This document shows positions 1 to 7,768 of a stretch of 23,337 bases of DNA, one piece after another. The position numbers and the translations under genes are program-made. The DNA comes from a virus. The notes beneath the pieces are model-generated. The model was given only the letters and a program-made list of their open reading frames with translations. It was not told the DNA's origin and searched no databases. Within the stretch, counting starts at the first letter, position 1; each line of letters begins with the position of its first letter. The stretch is from the IMG/VR virus record IMGVR_UViG_3300031957_001220, positions 1-23,337 of that record; one strand, given 5' to 3'.

Positions 1-37
1 CAGGTCTAGCACCCATAGGTGTAGCTGAACTTGCCAT
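1..37 (-). CDS. N-terminus of a head gene, probably the major capsid protein (partial)
   Basis: Only the first 12 codons are inside the window (MASSATPMGARP, running off the left edge). The start is supported by an AGGA Shine-Dalgarno about 6 bases before the ATG on the minus strand. It is the next gene after the scaffold-like and head-region genes in a terS-terL-portal-chaperonin-scaffold order, and the major capsid gene usually sits here. The identity comes from position only; the residues seen are not diagnostic. Confidence 0.45.
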   Translation of the reverse strand, partial: MASSATPMGARP

Positions 38-73
38 AATTTTTCCTGTTTATAAAATTACTATTACAAGAAA

Positions 74-586
74 CTAGGACTTTTTACCAAAAGTTGTTTG
101 AGATTTTCGTTCAAATACTTGTTTGGTAGCCATTCTAGAGTCTTGATCCTTAAAATATACGTTATCAACAGATTCCATTTGATTTTGAGCCATTCTTTGG
201 AAGTGCTCATCTCTAGCTTTCGCTTTTTCTTTTGGCATCTTGCATAACAGTTGCCCACCAACTTCAATATTACCTTTCTCTGCCCATTCAGATTTGTGGT
301 CCATCATGTGGATATGTAATTCAGGATAATCTTCTGCCTTGCAAGGAATCCAACCTTCTCTGAATTTTTTTGAAACATTAGGATTATCAGTGTTACCTAA
401 TAAACTTGTTCTTATCCACCTGAAGACCCAACCTTCTTGAGGATTAGGACTTGGTAAGTTAGATGGGTTTTCCCAGCTTTCTGGTCGCTGGATGATCTCT
501 CGATCTTCTGAGCCCCTAGGGGTACGCACTTGTTCTTCGGAAATTTCTTCAACTTCCTTGTTGTTTGTGTTGTTTTCGTCTGACAT
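74..586 (-). CDS. Conserved phage head-region protein of unknown function, 170 aa
   Basis: The 170-residue protein has an acidic, disordered-looking N-terminus (about residues 1-50, rich in N, E, S and P). A compact central part follows with WVFRWIRTSL and FREGWIPCKAEDYPEL, and the tail is basic and Q-rich. I recognise this tryptophan-rich core as typical of a small protein found beside capsid genes in marine phages, but I know no established function. It starts with a good AAAGGAGA ribosome site, one base after the scaffold-like gene ends, so the two are probably co-transcribed and translated together. A minor head, decoration or scaffold-assisting role is possible from context alone. Confidence 0.65.
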   Translation of the reverse strand: MSDENNTNNKEVEEISEEQVRTPRGSEDREIIQRPESWENPSNLPSPNPQEGWVFRWIRTSLLGNTDNPNVSKKFREGWIPCKAEDYPELHIHMMDHKSEWAEKGNIEVGGQLLCKMPKEKAKARDEHFQRMAQNQMESVDNVYFKDQDSRMATKQVFERKSQTTFGKKS

Positions 587-1636
587 TTAAGTCTCCTTTA
601 GTAATTGTTTTGCGTATTGCTCTGGACTAATTCCAAGTTGACGTGCTAATTTAACTTGCGTCTGAGTCAATCGTATACTGCGAGGGTTAGTTTTACCACC
701 AGTCGACCTCGATGCTGGTGCAACAACGTTTGAAGGTTGTCTAGTTTGGTTTTCTTCTTCAATATCTATTGAAGGTTGAACACCAAAAAAATCTGGATAT
801 GCACTACGCAATTCTTTATCTATTTCTGCGTAATACTGTTTTGAATTATTTTCTGGGTCTATGCCTTTGTTTTGCAATCTTTGATCAAGAGTTAAAGCAT
901 AAGAAGTCATTTCTCTGTGTTTTGCATTACTATTGTTCATAAACCAAGGATTTTTAGCTGACCAGGCTTGCATTTCTGGATCAAGCTGTTGTTCTTGCAC
1001 AGGTTGAACCTGTGGTTGTTGTGCTTGAAACTGTTGTGAAAATTGTGATTGCACTGATTCTGCATATCTTCCTGCACTTTGTTCTGCTAATACTGCTTTA
1101 GATATTTCTTCTTGAGCAATTGCCATAGCATCTGCATCACCTTCTTCGTATGCTTTTTTATATTTAGCTTGAGCATTTTGTTTTGCCCATAAAGCATTGT
1201 TATGTGCTTGTTTATTAAGAACTTCACCACCTTGACTGACCATTGCTTGCAATCTTTGATTCTCAGTCATAAGATTTTTTAGCGTATTTGTAGCTTCTCT
1301 AGCTTGTCTTTCAGCAGCTTCTTTGGCTCTTCTCTCTTCGTGATATTCGTATTTAATTTTATTTATACGATCACCAGCACGTTTACTGTATTCAGTAATT
1401 TCAGCATCTATAGAATCATCATCTACAGGTGCTTCTGGTGCTTCTTGTTTGGGAGGTCTTCTATCCTCTTCTGGAGTGTCATCAATAACTTCAATTTTCA
1501 AATCCTCTTCTGGATTTGGTTTTTTAATTTCTGTTTTAACACCAAAAAACTTATCTTCGTTTGTTTGTGGCTTTATTTGCCCATCTTCATTTTGAACAAA
1601 TTCAGTTTCAATTTTTTCATTTACTTGATCATTCAT
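587..1636 (-). CDS. Putative scaffolding protein, 349 aa
   Basis: This is a 349-residue, highly charged protein. Residues 1-75 are acidic and probably disordered. Residues about 80-200 are a predicted long coiled coil (YEYHEERRAKEAAERQA and similar heptads). A Q-rich stretch (about 200-220, QQFQAQQPQVQPVQEQQ) and a more folded C-terminal part ending in a basic helix follow. Phage scaffolding proteins are typically acidic and coiled-coil with a basic C-terminal capsid-binding helix, and the gene lies directly before the probable capsid gene. Its ATG overlaps the stop codon of the co-chaperonin gene (ATGA), implying translational coupling. No protease domain is visible. Function is inferred from composition and position. 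Confidence 0.65.
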   Translation of the reverse strand: MNDQVNEKIETEFVQNEDGQIKPQTNEDKFFGVKTEIKKPNPEEDLKIEVIDDTPEEDRRPPKQEAPEAPVDDDSIDAEITEYSKRAGDRINKIKYEYHEERRAKEAAERQAREATNTLKNLMTENQRLQAMVSQGGEVLNKQAHNNALWAKQNAQAKYKKAYEEGDADAMAIAQEEISKAVLAEQSAGRYAESVQSQFSQQFQAQQPQVQPVQEQQLDPEMQAWSAKNPWFMNNSNAKHREMTSYALTLDQRLQNKGIDPENNSKQYYAEIDKELRSAYPDFFGVQPSIDIEEENQTRQPSNVVAPASRSTGGKTNPRSIRLTQTQVKLARQLGISPEQYAKQLLKET

Positions 1637-2046
1637 GCTCTAACTACTCCTGTAGGGTCTTCGACAACTGCTTCCACAGTATCATCATTTATTAAACGAA
1701 ACTCTTGTCCATACATTTTCATTCTAGTGCCTGAATAAGCACGAAATATTACCCAATCACCTTTTTTACAATAAGGTCCGCTTGGAAATCTTCTTTCATC
1801 AGCATATGCATCAGGACCAAGTTCAAGTACAAATCCGCAGATATTACTTACTTCTTCATCTCTAATAGTGCTAGATGCTTTAATGATTCCACCATCTGTA
1901 ACTTCTTCTGCTTTCGGCATAGCAACTAAAATTCTATATCCTTTTGGATCAGGTAATTGTTTTTTAGTTTCTTTATCTACTTCTGGCTTTTTTACGCTTT
2001 CTGGTTGAGGTATTTTTTTTTCTTTACTCATATTTTTGCACGACAT
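1633..2046 (-). CDS. GroES-like co-chaperonin (Cpn10 fold)
   Basis: This 137-residue protein has a lysine/proline-rich N-terminal extension (about 35 residues), then a Cpn10-type beta-barrel: PKGYRILVAMPKAEEVTDGG, a GFVLELGPDAY strand, the KKGDWVIF strand and the closing FRLINDDTVEAVVEDP. In GroES proteins the segment after the first strand is the mobile loop that docks on GroEL; here it is EEVTDGGIIKASSTI. Phage co-chaperonins such as T4 gp31 replace host GroES so that GroEL can fold the capsid protein, and this gene sits just before scaffold and capsid genes. An internal ATG at codon 6 gives a possible shorter form. No strong ribosome site is visible for either start. Confidence 0.85.
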   Translation of the reverse strand: MSCKNMSKEKKIPQPESVKKPEVDKETKKQLPDPKGYRILVAMPKAEEVTDGGIIKASSTIRDEEVSNICGFVLELGPDAYADERRFPSGPYCKKGDWVIFRAYSGTRMKMYGQEFRLINDDTVEAVVEDPTGVVRA

Positions 2047-2061
2047 TTAGGAGTCGAGTTC

Positions 2062-2268
2062 CTATTCTTCTTTAACGTTCCTTTCTATCCAATCTAAAAG
2101 TTCTCGTTCTGCAAGGGCTAAACCCTCGATGACACCAGTCAACCTTTTATACTCTGCAAAATCTTTACAGTTTCCTGTAGCAATATGATCTGCGTGTTCA
2201 TTCAAAGCATCTCTATATTTTTTTTGCAAATATTCAAAAAGTGATAGCTCTTTGATGTCATTAGTCAT
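2062..2268 (-). CDS. Small conserved helical protein after portal, 68 aa
   Basis: This 68-residue, mostly helical protein (IKELSLFEYLQKKYRDAL, FAEYKRLTGVIEGLALAERELLDWI) starts 8 bases before the end of the portal gene, so translation is probably coupled. I have no firm family name; short genes of this kind often follow the portal gene in marine podovirus-like genomes. It could be a head completion or assembly accessory protein, but the sequence shows no motif. A gap of only 15 bases separates it from the co-chaperonin gene. Confidence 0.6.
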   Translation of the reverse strand: MTNDIKELSLFEYLQKKYRDALNEHADHIATGNCKDFAEYKRLTGVIEGLALAERELLDWIERNVKEE

Positions 2269-4732
2269 TCGTATTGATATCTTTAACCATATCTTTAGCT
2301 ATGTCAACACCTTCTTTAAATTCTTTTGCTGCTTGTTTTTTATTTTGAAAGTTACTATCTAGTAAATCGCTAGCAATCTTCTGACCAATATTAGCACCTG
2401 CAATTTGTTCTTGTGAACTAATTCTTCTTTCTTCAAGTTCTTTTTGATCTTGTTGTTTTTGTGCTGCTAATTGTAAACGTGCTGCATCTGCTTGTGCTTT
2501 ACGTTGTACTTCTGCTTCTTTAATAGCTATCTCTGCTTGTTTAGCTTGTATTAATGGGTCTTGCATTTGCTCATTTATTCTTTGCTGTTCTGTTTGCATC
2601 ATAGCGTTTTGTGTAACTCTAGATGCTGCTTCTGCAACAAGCTCAGAAATACGTTTTTCAACATCTGCTGGTAATGGCTCACCAAGAGGTGGTAGCTCTA
2701 TACCCATTTCTTGTTCCACTTGATCTCTAAATTTCATTGTTAAATGTTCATTAACATAGGCTGATGCAGCAGCTAAAATAGAAGGAGCGTTTGGAGTTTT
2801 ACCTAAAATGGCTTGTATTTCAGGATTATCCTGTGCTGCTGCAACAGTTTGGATATGTGCATCATGGTCTTGGAACTCATATGCTTTAACTGGTTTATTG
2901 TTAATTAAATTCTGTACTGCTGATACTGGATCAACTGGTGGTATATCTCCTTCTTCAGGAATAATATCATCTACATTTTCAATACCAAGAACTTCAAGCA
3001 TTTGTCTATGTAGTTCTCTAAGGTCATACATTTCTGGTGCAGAAGTTGCCAATTGAAACGCTGCTTGATATTGCATAATCCTTTGAGCCATTGTTGATGC
3101 ATTAGGATCAGAAACTGGTAATACATCAACTCTTTGATCAAAGTCTGATGATTTAATATCTTCTTCTTCGTCAGTATCATATGGATAACTTGGATTACCA
3201 AAGTCTTTAATAATGCCAACTAGAATCTGAAATTCTTTTTTCATTGAGGCATGAAGTCTTGCTTGTACTGCTGACATAACTTTCATGTTTCTCTCAAGCA
3301 ATGCAAGTGTAGTACCCACAGGAGCTTGTGAGTTCATGTCAGACACCTTCATATCAGATATACTTGCGAACCTACGACCCTCATCAACAATGGTGTTGAG
3401 TAAAGAGTAGAGAGTCTGAGAAGGCTCTTTATAGGGTAAGAAAGTTATATTATCTTTAATAGCACCACCTGGTACATCAACATCTCTAAACTCACCTGGC
3501 ATGATAGGAGTATCATCACCTTTAATTCTAAGACCTCTAGACTTAAGACCGCCTGGTAAATTAGATAAAGTACCAGAGTCAACTAATTGTCTTAATAAAC
3601 TTGTAGCTGATTTAGCTAATCCACCTATCATGTGAACTAAACCAAAACCATAAAATCCTAAACCTGGTAAGTATTGATAATGTACAAAATGAGAACGTCT
3701 TTGTTTTTGCTTATCATCTTCGTAAAAGTTTCTTCTAATACTTAATATTGTTGAACTGCCATAATCTATCGTTACAACATAAGGTAATTGAATACCTGTG
3801 TTCTCTCCATCAACAGTATCTTCAAATCCTGGTAAATCAAGATTAACCTGCATTTCAAGCAATGTATGACGTTGATCATATCTATCGCCTACATTTTCAC
3901 CAGTAAGTTCGTTGTATTTTTCTTGTATATCAGAATATGAATTAGTAGGATCAGGCAATTCAATGTCTTTATAAAAACCATTAACTTGCATTTTGCGTAT
4001 TTCATTAAATGATTTACGCATAACATGAGTAGCACGTTCACAAGTTTCTAAATCACTTGCACCATAATTAACTACAACATCTTCTGATGGAACAAAAATT
4101 CCACTAGGTCTTCCTAGATTAGGATCATAATAAACTTTTCTAAATGCAGAACCTGCTAAAGGCAAAGAGAATAATAGTTTTTCTGTTTCTGTTCTATATT
4201 CTGACATTTCATAAGTCAGCAAATAGTTCATATAGTCTTGTACTCTTTCAGCTTGTTTAGCTTTTTCTTCTGTAATTTTTCCTACAATTTTAGTCTTAAC
4301 TGGACCACTAGCAGGGAATATCTCTGATATAGCTTGAGATTGAAACTTAATTACAGCCTCAGAGAGCATAGGATGGAATACACCACAAGCTCCGTTCCAA
4401 GGCTGAGTTCTCTCTTCAATTTTTAAACCAAGTTGATCTAAGCCTTTTGTGTAGGTTTCTTCCCAATCTCTTCTTGAATCTTTGTCGTTTTGAAAAGCAG
4501 CAATAAGCTCAGAGCCGATTCTTTCTAAATCATTTTCATCTATGATTTCAGCTAAGTTATCACCAAACTCTGATTCAGGTTTATCTTCCTGTGGATCAAA
4601 ATCAATTAACATACCTCCATCTTCAGTCTCTATTGAAACTGAGTCTGGGTTTTCTATTGCAATGCTAATTGCTTCTGGCTCTTGTTCTATTAAACCTTCT
4701 ACAGGTGTAGCAGGTGTTCTTTCTATTGCCAA
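2261..4732 (-). CDS. Portal protein, 823 aa
   Basis: The protein forms the dodecameric DNA entry ring at the capsid vertex. The 823-residue length fits the larger portals. The N-terminal third is acidic (DPQEDKPESEFGDNL). It is followed by a portal core with WNGACGVFHPMLSEAVIKFQ, FSLPLAGSAFRKVYYD, PSEDVVVNYGA and, later, SMKKEFQILVGI. The last about 150 residues are a long Q/K/E/A-rich coiled coil (QKQQDQKELEERRISSQEQI). The start codon is TTG, preceded by AGGAG seven bases upstream; no in-frame ATG fits that ribosome site. It lies 9 bases after terL, in the classic terL-portal order. Confidence 0.85.
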   Translation of the reverse strand: MAIERTPATPVEGLIEQEPEAISIAIENPDSVSIETEDGGMLIDFDPQEDKPESEFGDNLAEIIDENDLERIGSELIAAFQNDKDSRRDWEETYTKGLDQLGLKIEERTQPWNGACGVFHPMLSEAVIKFQSQAISEIFPASGPVKTKIVGKITEEKAKQAERVQDYMNYLLTYEMSEYRTETEKLLFSLPLAGSAFRKVYYDPNLGRPSGIFVPSEDVVVNYGASDLETCERATHVMRKSFNEIRKMQVNGFYKDIELPDPTNSYSDIQEKYNELTGENVGDRYDQRHTLLEMQVNLDLPGFEDTVDGENTGIQLPYVVTIDYGSSTILSIRRNFYEDDKQKQRRSHFVHYQYLPGLGFYGFGLVHMIGGLAKSATSLLRQLVDSGTLSNLPGGLKSRGLRIKGDDTPIMPGEFRDVDVPGGAIKDNITFLPYKEPSQTLYSLLNTIVDEGRRFASISDMKVSDMNSQAPVGTTLALLERNMKVMSAVQARLHASMKKEFQILVGIIKDFGNPSYPYDTDEEEDIKSSDFDQRVDVLPVSDPNASTMAQRIMQYQAAFQLATSAPEMYDLRELHRQMLEVLGIENVDDIIPEEGDIPPVDPVSAVQNLINNKPVKAYEFQDHDAHIQTVAAAQDNPEIQAILGKTPNAPSILAAASAYVNEHLTMKFRDQVEQEMGIELPPLGEPLPADVEKRISELVAEAASRVTQNAMMQTEQQRINEQMQDPLIQAKQAEIAIKEAEVQRKAQADAARLQLAAQKQQDQKELEERRISSQEQIAGANIGQKIASDLLDSNFQNKKQAAKEFKEGVDIAKDMVKDINTND

Positions 4733-4741
4733 TATAAACTC

Positions 4742-6241
4742 CTAGTAGTAATCAGCGACTCTATTATGTTCTAGCTCTTCTTCTTCTTCATCTGAGTATA
4801 AAGGAACAAAGCCACCTTGTCTAAATCTTAACAGAGCTTGCGTACTGCTATCAACTAAATCATCATGTTCAGCATTTGGGAAAGCTGCAAACTCTTCTAT
4901 AACTTCTTCCGCCCATCTGGTTTGAGGTGCCCATACAATCCCTGATGCGAATAAATCAGACACTGCATTAACTCTTGATATCTTATCATTACCTCTACTA
5001 GGCGTATATTCTTGAACTGGTATACCCATTTGCCTTAATTCAAATATTAATGGCATCCCTGCTGCTTTTGCCTCAACAATAAAAGCATCTGGTTTGTAGG
5101 CATTGTATTTCTCCATAGCTACTTTCTTTAGCTCTGGAAATTCTAATCTCTCTTTGTGTGCATCTAATAAAATAATATTAGGTGCATATTGTCCGTCTTC
5201 TTCACACTCTTTATAAAAAACACCCCAAGTGGTACAAGCTGAGAAGTCTGCTCTTTCTGATTTTAAAAATGCGGTATCCCAGGATTGAATAATAAATTCA
5301 CATTGAGGAGGTTCCTGATATTCCCATTCTTGCCACCATTCACGTTTTACTAAAGCTCCTTCTTCAGCAGTAGGGTCTTGCTGATATTGAGCCATCCATT
5401 TAGAGGCAGGCAGTTCTGCTTTAAGAGCTTCTAACTCTTCTAATTTCCAGAACTCAGACCATAAAGGGGAGCCAGAGGGTAGTATGGCTGGGAGTTCTAT
5501 TACCTCCCATTGGTCTGCACCGCCTCTTTTGACACTAGCATCCACGACTTGACCTGTAAGGTCTTTCTGATGCCATCTTGTCATTACCATGACAATAGAG
5601 CCATTAGGCTGTAAACGCTGACGAGGACCTGATGTGTACCACTCGTAGGTTCGGTTAAAAACATTTGCATCAGAGCTTGACCCTTCCTGTTCACTGTGAG
5701 GATCATCAATGATGAGCAGGTCAGCACCTTTACCAGTTACAGCACCACCTACACCGATAGCGAAATATTCACCACCTTTGTTGGTGTTCCAACGCCCTGC
5801 TGCTTTAGAGTCAGCCTGCAAACTGACGTTTGGAAATATTCTTTTAAAATCTTTGCTGTTGACAAGGTTCCTGACCTTTCGCCCAAACCCTACAGCTAAC
5901 TCAGCAGTATGAGCAGTCTGTATAATCTTCTTGTCTGGGTATCTTCCTAAGAACCATGCAGGTAATAGGTAAGATGCAAATTCAGATTTAGTATGACGAG
6001 GAGGCATATTAATGATTAAACGCTTAAGTTCACCATTGGCAACTCTTTCAAAGGCTTCCGCCATTACTTCATGGTGTTTACCATGAATAAAAGCAGACCA
6101 CATCTCATAAACAAATTTCAAATAATTTTGGCTACAAGCTTCCCTAGCCTTCGCCTCATCTAATTCTTCTAAGAGACTAAGCAACTCCTGTTTGTCTTCA
6201 AGCGATAAATTCTGAATCTTTGATAAAACTTGTGAGTTCAT
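4742..6241 (-). CDS. terL: Terminase large subunit (packaging ATPase/nuclease)
   Basis: This 499-residue packaging motor protein translocates DNA into the prohead and cuts concatemers. The ATPase half has a Walker-A-like PPRHTKSE (residues 80-87, T4-like variant rather than GxxGKT), Walker B LLIIDDP (175-181), and the coupling segment VMVMTRWH. The RNase H-like nuclease half has the expected acidic residues: D in SWDTA (about 322), E in VEAKAAG (about 391) and the DD in EHDDLVDS (about 460). All key residues are present, so it looks intact. The ATG has no clear Shine-Dalgarno; upstream is the 384-bp spacer with GTATGTAC repeats and G-tracts. Confidence 0.93.
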   Translation of the reverse strand: MNSQVLSKIQNLSLEDKQELLSLLEELDEAKAREACSQNYLKFVYEMWSAFIHGKHHEVMAEAFERVANGELKRLIINMPPRHTKSEFASYLLPAWFLGRYPDKKIIQTAHTAELAVGFGRKVRNLVNSKDFKRIFPNVSLQADSKAAGRWNTNKGGEYFAIGVGGAVTGKGADLLIIDDPHSEQEGSSSDANVFNRTYEWYTSGPRQRLQPNGSIVMVMTRWHQKDLTGQVVDASVKRGGADQWEVIELPAILPSGSPLWSEFWKLEELEALKAELPASKWMAQYQQDPTAEEGALVKREWWQEWEYQEPPQCEFIIQSWDTAFLKSERADFSACTTWGVFYKECEEDGQYAPNIILLDAHKERLEFPELKKVAMEKYNAYKPDAFIVEAKAAGMPLIFELRQMGIPVQEYTPSRGNDKISRVNAVSDLFASGIVWAPQTRWAEEVIEEFAAFPNAEHDDLVDSSTQALLRFRQGGFVPLYSDEEEEELEHNRVADYY

Positions 6242-6305
6242 ATATCTAGTATATACCTACTAATCTATATACCAAATTAAAAATCTTATCTAGTTCCTAT
6301 AGTAG

Positions 6306-6347
6306 GTACATACGAGAGGTATGTACTAGATGTCTTGTATGTACTAG
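6306..6347. repeat. GTATGTAC inverted and direct repeats upstream of terL
   Basis: GTACATAC at 6306-6313 and GTATGTAC at 6319-6326 form an 8-bp inverted repeat around a 5-bp spacer. The 11-mer GTATGTACTAG then occurs twice directly, at 6319-6329 and 6337-6347, 18 bp apart. The related palindrome TAGTATGTACATACTA occurs at 16556-16571, downstream of another leftward gene. This looks like a protein-binding site, perhaps an operator of the leftward transcripts, but no binding protein can be named. Confidence 0.55.
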
Positions 6348-6458
6348 GTATATGTATCTACAGATTCTACAATATTGCAGGTCTTCACATGAAAAGTCAA
6401 GTATAAATACGAAAATATATATGGGGGGGGTATGGGACCCAACTTTTTCCTACAAAAA

Positions 6459-6606
6459 CAGGGGGTGGGGGTCTAATATCTACCTGCTAGCAAAATGCAA
6501 TTAGTACCCTATTGGGAAAATAGCTATATGTTTGTGCAAATCACTATATATGTATGTCCTGCGATTGACGGGTACATATAGGGGGGTGGGGGGTCTATCT
6601 ATCTGG
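6459..6606 (+). repeat. Two G-tract repeats between terS and terL (candidate packaging recognition elements)
   Basis: Two similar units lie about 120 bp apart: a G5-T-G5-TCTA core at 6461-6475 followed by ATATCTACCTG, and a G6-T-G6-TCTA core at 6581-6597 followed by TCTATCTGG. A third run of eight G lies at 6423-6430. The repeats sit in the terS-terL gap, where terminase recognition sites are often found. The G-tracts could also form G-quadruplexes. Function is inferred from position. Confidence 0.5.
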
Positions 6607-6625
6607 TTTTAAAATAGGGTGGTGT

Positions 6626-7153
6626 TTACCCCTCCCTATCTAATAGCCTACTAATCTTCTCTTCTATGTCTTGTTCTATGTCTATGCTATCTCTTGTTTC
6701 CTTTTGCTCTGTTACATCTGTGAACATGGCTACACTCTTCCCTAGTAACTCCAATGCTCTAATCCTAGCTGAATCACTATCAGACTCTCTGGACTCTTTG
6801 TAGAGTTGTTCTATGACATAGTTCCTTGTCCTAAGGCTAGAAGCTACTGAACTGACCTCCTTACGCTCTAAAGCCTTTTGTATGCTTAGTGCTATCTTAG
6901 GGTTAGCCACTAACTTACTAGCCTCCACTTCTACCCACTTAGGAATCTTTCCTCCTTTGGTTAGAGATACATCATAGACTTTCGCATAGACCTCTTTATA
7001 ACTTCCTAACTTGCCCTTAACAATTTCATTAACGAATGACCTCTGCTTTATGGTTAGATCATCTGTTTTTATAACTTGGAGTTTTGGTTTTGTTTTGTCG
7101 TCTTTCATAGATTGAATATTAACTGGTATCTGGAATCTTGGTAATGCTCTCAT
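6626..7153 (-). CDS. terS: Terminase small subunit, 175 aa
   Basis: This is the DNA-recognition subunit of the packaging terminase. The helix-turn-helix-like N-terminal part contains LTIKQRSFVNEIVKGK (about residues 32-48) and then VEASKLVANPKIALSIQKALE, a pattern typical of Terminase_2/small-terminase proteins. The C-terminal part is helical, with SARIRALELLGKSVAMF and an acidic last helix. Length is in the usual range. It precedes terL in the same direction with a 384-bp gap. Neither the first ATG nor the internal one at codon 16 (MKDDKTK) has a clear Shine-Dalgarno, so the exact start is uncertain. Confidence 0.82.
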   Translation of the reverse strand: MRALPRFQIPVNIQSMKDDKTKPKLQVIKTDDLTIKQRSFVNEIVKGKLGSYKEVYAKVYDVSLTKGGKIPKWVEVEASKLVANPKIALSIQKALERKEVSSVASSLRTRNYVIEQLYKESRESDSDSARIRALELLGKSVAMFTDVTEQKETRDSIDIEQDIEEKISRLLDREG

Positions 7154-7392
7154 TTAGATAGCAAATAAATAGACAAATATGATTAGACAATGATGCAGTA
7201 ATCTGTTTAAATACTTGAATTGGTGAAATATAAAGCCAGTAGTCGTTGGAACGAGACCTTGACTTAAAACAAATGGGCGTGGGTGAATCTCTCTGAGATT
7301 CTTTAAGGGAATAAAATTCCTCTTGAACATCAACCTAATTAGGCGATAGCTGAAACAGTTGGAACTAGGGAAGAGTAAGAACTACCGACACA
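7154..7392 (+). ncRNA. Structured 5' leader of the ribozyme-bearing operon (unidentified RNA)
   Basis: About 240 non-coding bases lie between the divergent terS gene and the first ribozyme. The part from about 7240 on folds into several local hairpins: TCGT/ACGA closing TGGA (7243-7254), GAATCTC/GAGATTC closing TCT (7285-7301), GGAAT/ATTCC closing AAA (7308-7320) and GTTGG/CCGAC pairing further down. I do not recognise it as a known riboswitch, tmRNA or intron. A weak promoter-like pair TAGACA (7184-7189), 17 bp, TTAAAT (7207-7212) could start the transcript. It may be a regulatory leader or an independent small RNA released by the cut at 7404. Confidence 0.45.
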
Positions 7393-7463
7393 ACCTCCAG
7401 TGTCCTTGAATTAACAAGCTGAAGAGAATCCTATTTTGGGATTCAAGAAACATACTTGGAGGT
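7393..7463 (+). ncRNA. Hammerhead ribozyme A, type III-like, pairs with the downstream ribosome site
   Basis: Elements in order: GUC cleavage site at 7402-7404 (cut after 7404). Stem I is CUUG/CAAG (7405-7408/7415-7418) with loop AAUUAA. CUGAAGA is at 7419-7425. Stem II is GAAUCC/GGAUUC (7426-7431/7439-7444). GAAAC is at 7447-7451. Stem III begins with 7450-7453 pairing 7403-7400 and continues, past an internal loop, as GGAGGU (7458-7463) with ACCUCC (7393-7398), so the next gene's Shine-Dalgarno is buried in stem III. Unlike the classic core, two A (7445-7446) lie between stem II and GAAA. The same insertion is in ribozyme B. Activity is predicted, not shown. Confidence 0.75.
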
Positions 7464-7470
7464 ATGAATT

Positions 7471-7692
7471 ATGGAAATAAATCAACAATCTGTATTTGAT
7501 TTTTATTATGAGACTTTTTCTGAATGGTCTATTGATCGTCTAACTAAACATAAAAATATGTTATTAGAGAATATTAAACAGAGAGAGGATAGAGGAGAAA
7601 CAATTAATTATGAAAGTGGTTTTCCTATGCTTAAAACTTTTAAAACTGTAGTTAATGTTATTGATTATATTTTAAAAGAGAGGGGGGATTAA
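7471..7692 (+). CDS. Hypothetical protein, 73 aa
   Basis: This is a 73-residue charged helical protein with aromatic residues near the N-terminus (FDFYYETFSEWSID) and a C-terminal helix (FKTVVNVIDYILKERG). I do not recognise a family. The start is fixed by TTGGAGGT 8 bases upstream, the same Shine-Dalgarno that pairs into stem III of ribozyme A. Cleavage at 7404 and 7707 would place this gene alone on a 303-nt RNA. It is the first gene of the rightward ribozyme-bearing region. Confidence 0.7.
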   Translation: MEINQQSVFDFYYETFSEWSIDRLTKHKNMLLENIKQREDRGETINYESGFPMLKTFKTVVNVIDYILKERGD

Positions 7693-7696
7693 TTTC

Positions 7697-7768
7697 CCTC
7701 CTATGTCCACGAACTAACGTGCTGAAGAGAATCCCACAATGGGATTCAAGAAACATAAAACTTGGAGG
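7697..7768 (+). ncRNA. Hammerhead ribozyme B, type III-like, pairs with the downstream ribosome site
   Basis: It starts 5 bases after the preceding stop codon. GUC is at 7705-7707 (cut after 7707). Stem I is CACG/CGUG (7708-7711/7718-7721) with loop AACUAA. CUGAAGA is at 7722-7728. Stem II is GAAUCCC/GGGAUUC (7729-7735/7741-7747), then AA, and GAAAC at 7750-7754. Stem III pairs 7753-7757 with 7706-7702, then GGAGG (7764-7768) with CCUCC (7697-7701) across a 6-base bulge. Compared with ribozyme A, stem I has changed on both strands (CUUG/CAAG to CACG/CGUG) while loop I is conserved. This is good evidence of selection for the fold. Confidence 0.78.

Larger units (their letters stand above)
6242..6625. 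other. Non-coding spacer between terS and terL; possible packaging or control site
   Basis: This 384-bp stretch has no plausible gene. It is unusual in composition for this AT-rich genome: runs of up to eight G on the + strand, several TATATA-type tracts, and repeated GTATGTAC words. It holds a leader/promoter region for terL on the minus strand, and its place between the terminase subunit genes is a common location for pac or cos sites. See the separate repeat entries. I see no obvious intrinsic terminator for terS. Confidence 0.5.

Noticed and set aside
4542-4745. Rightward reading frames opposite portal and terminase genes
   Set aside because: These are antisense shadows of strongly supported leftward genes.
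7262-7392. Group I intron or tRNA-like structure in the leader
   Set aside because: No conserved intron core, no exon to split and no complete tRNA cloverleaf could be found.
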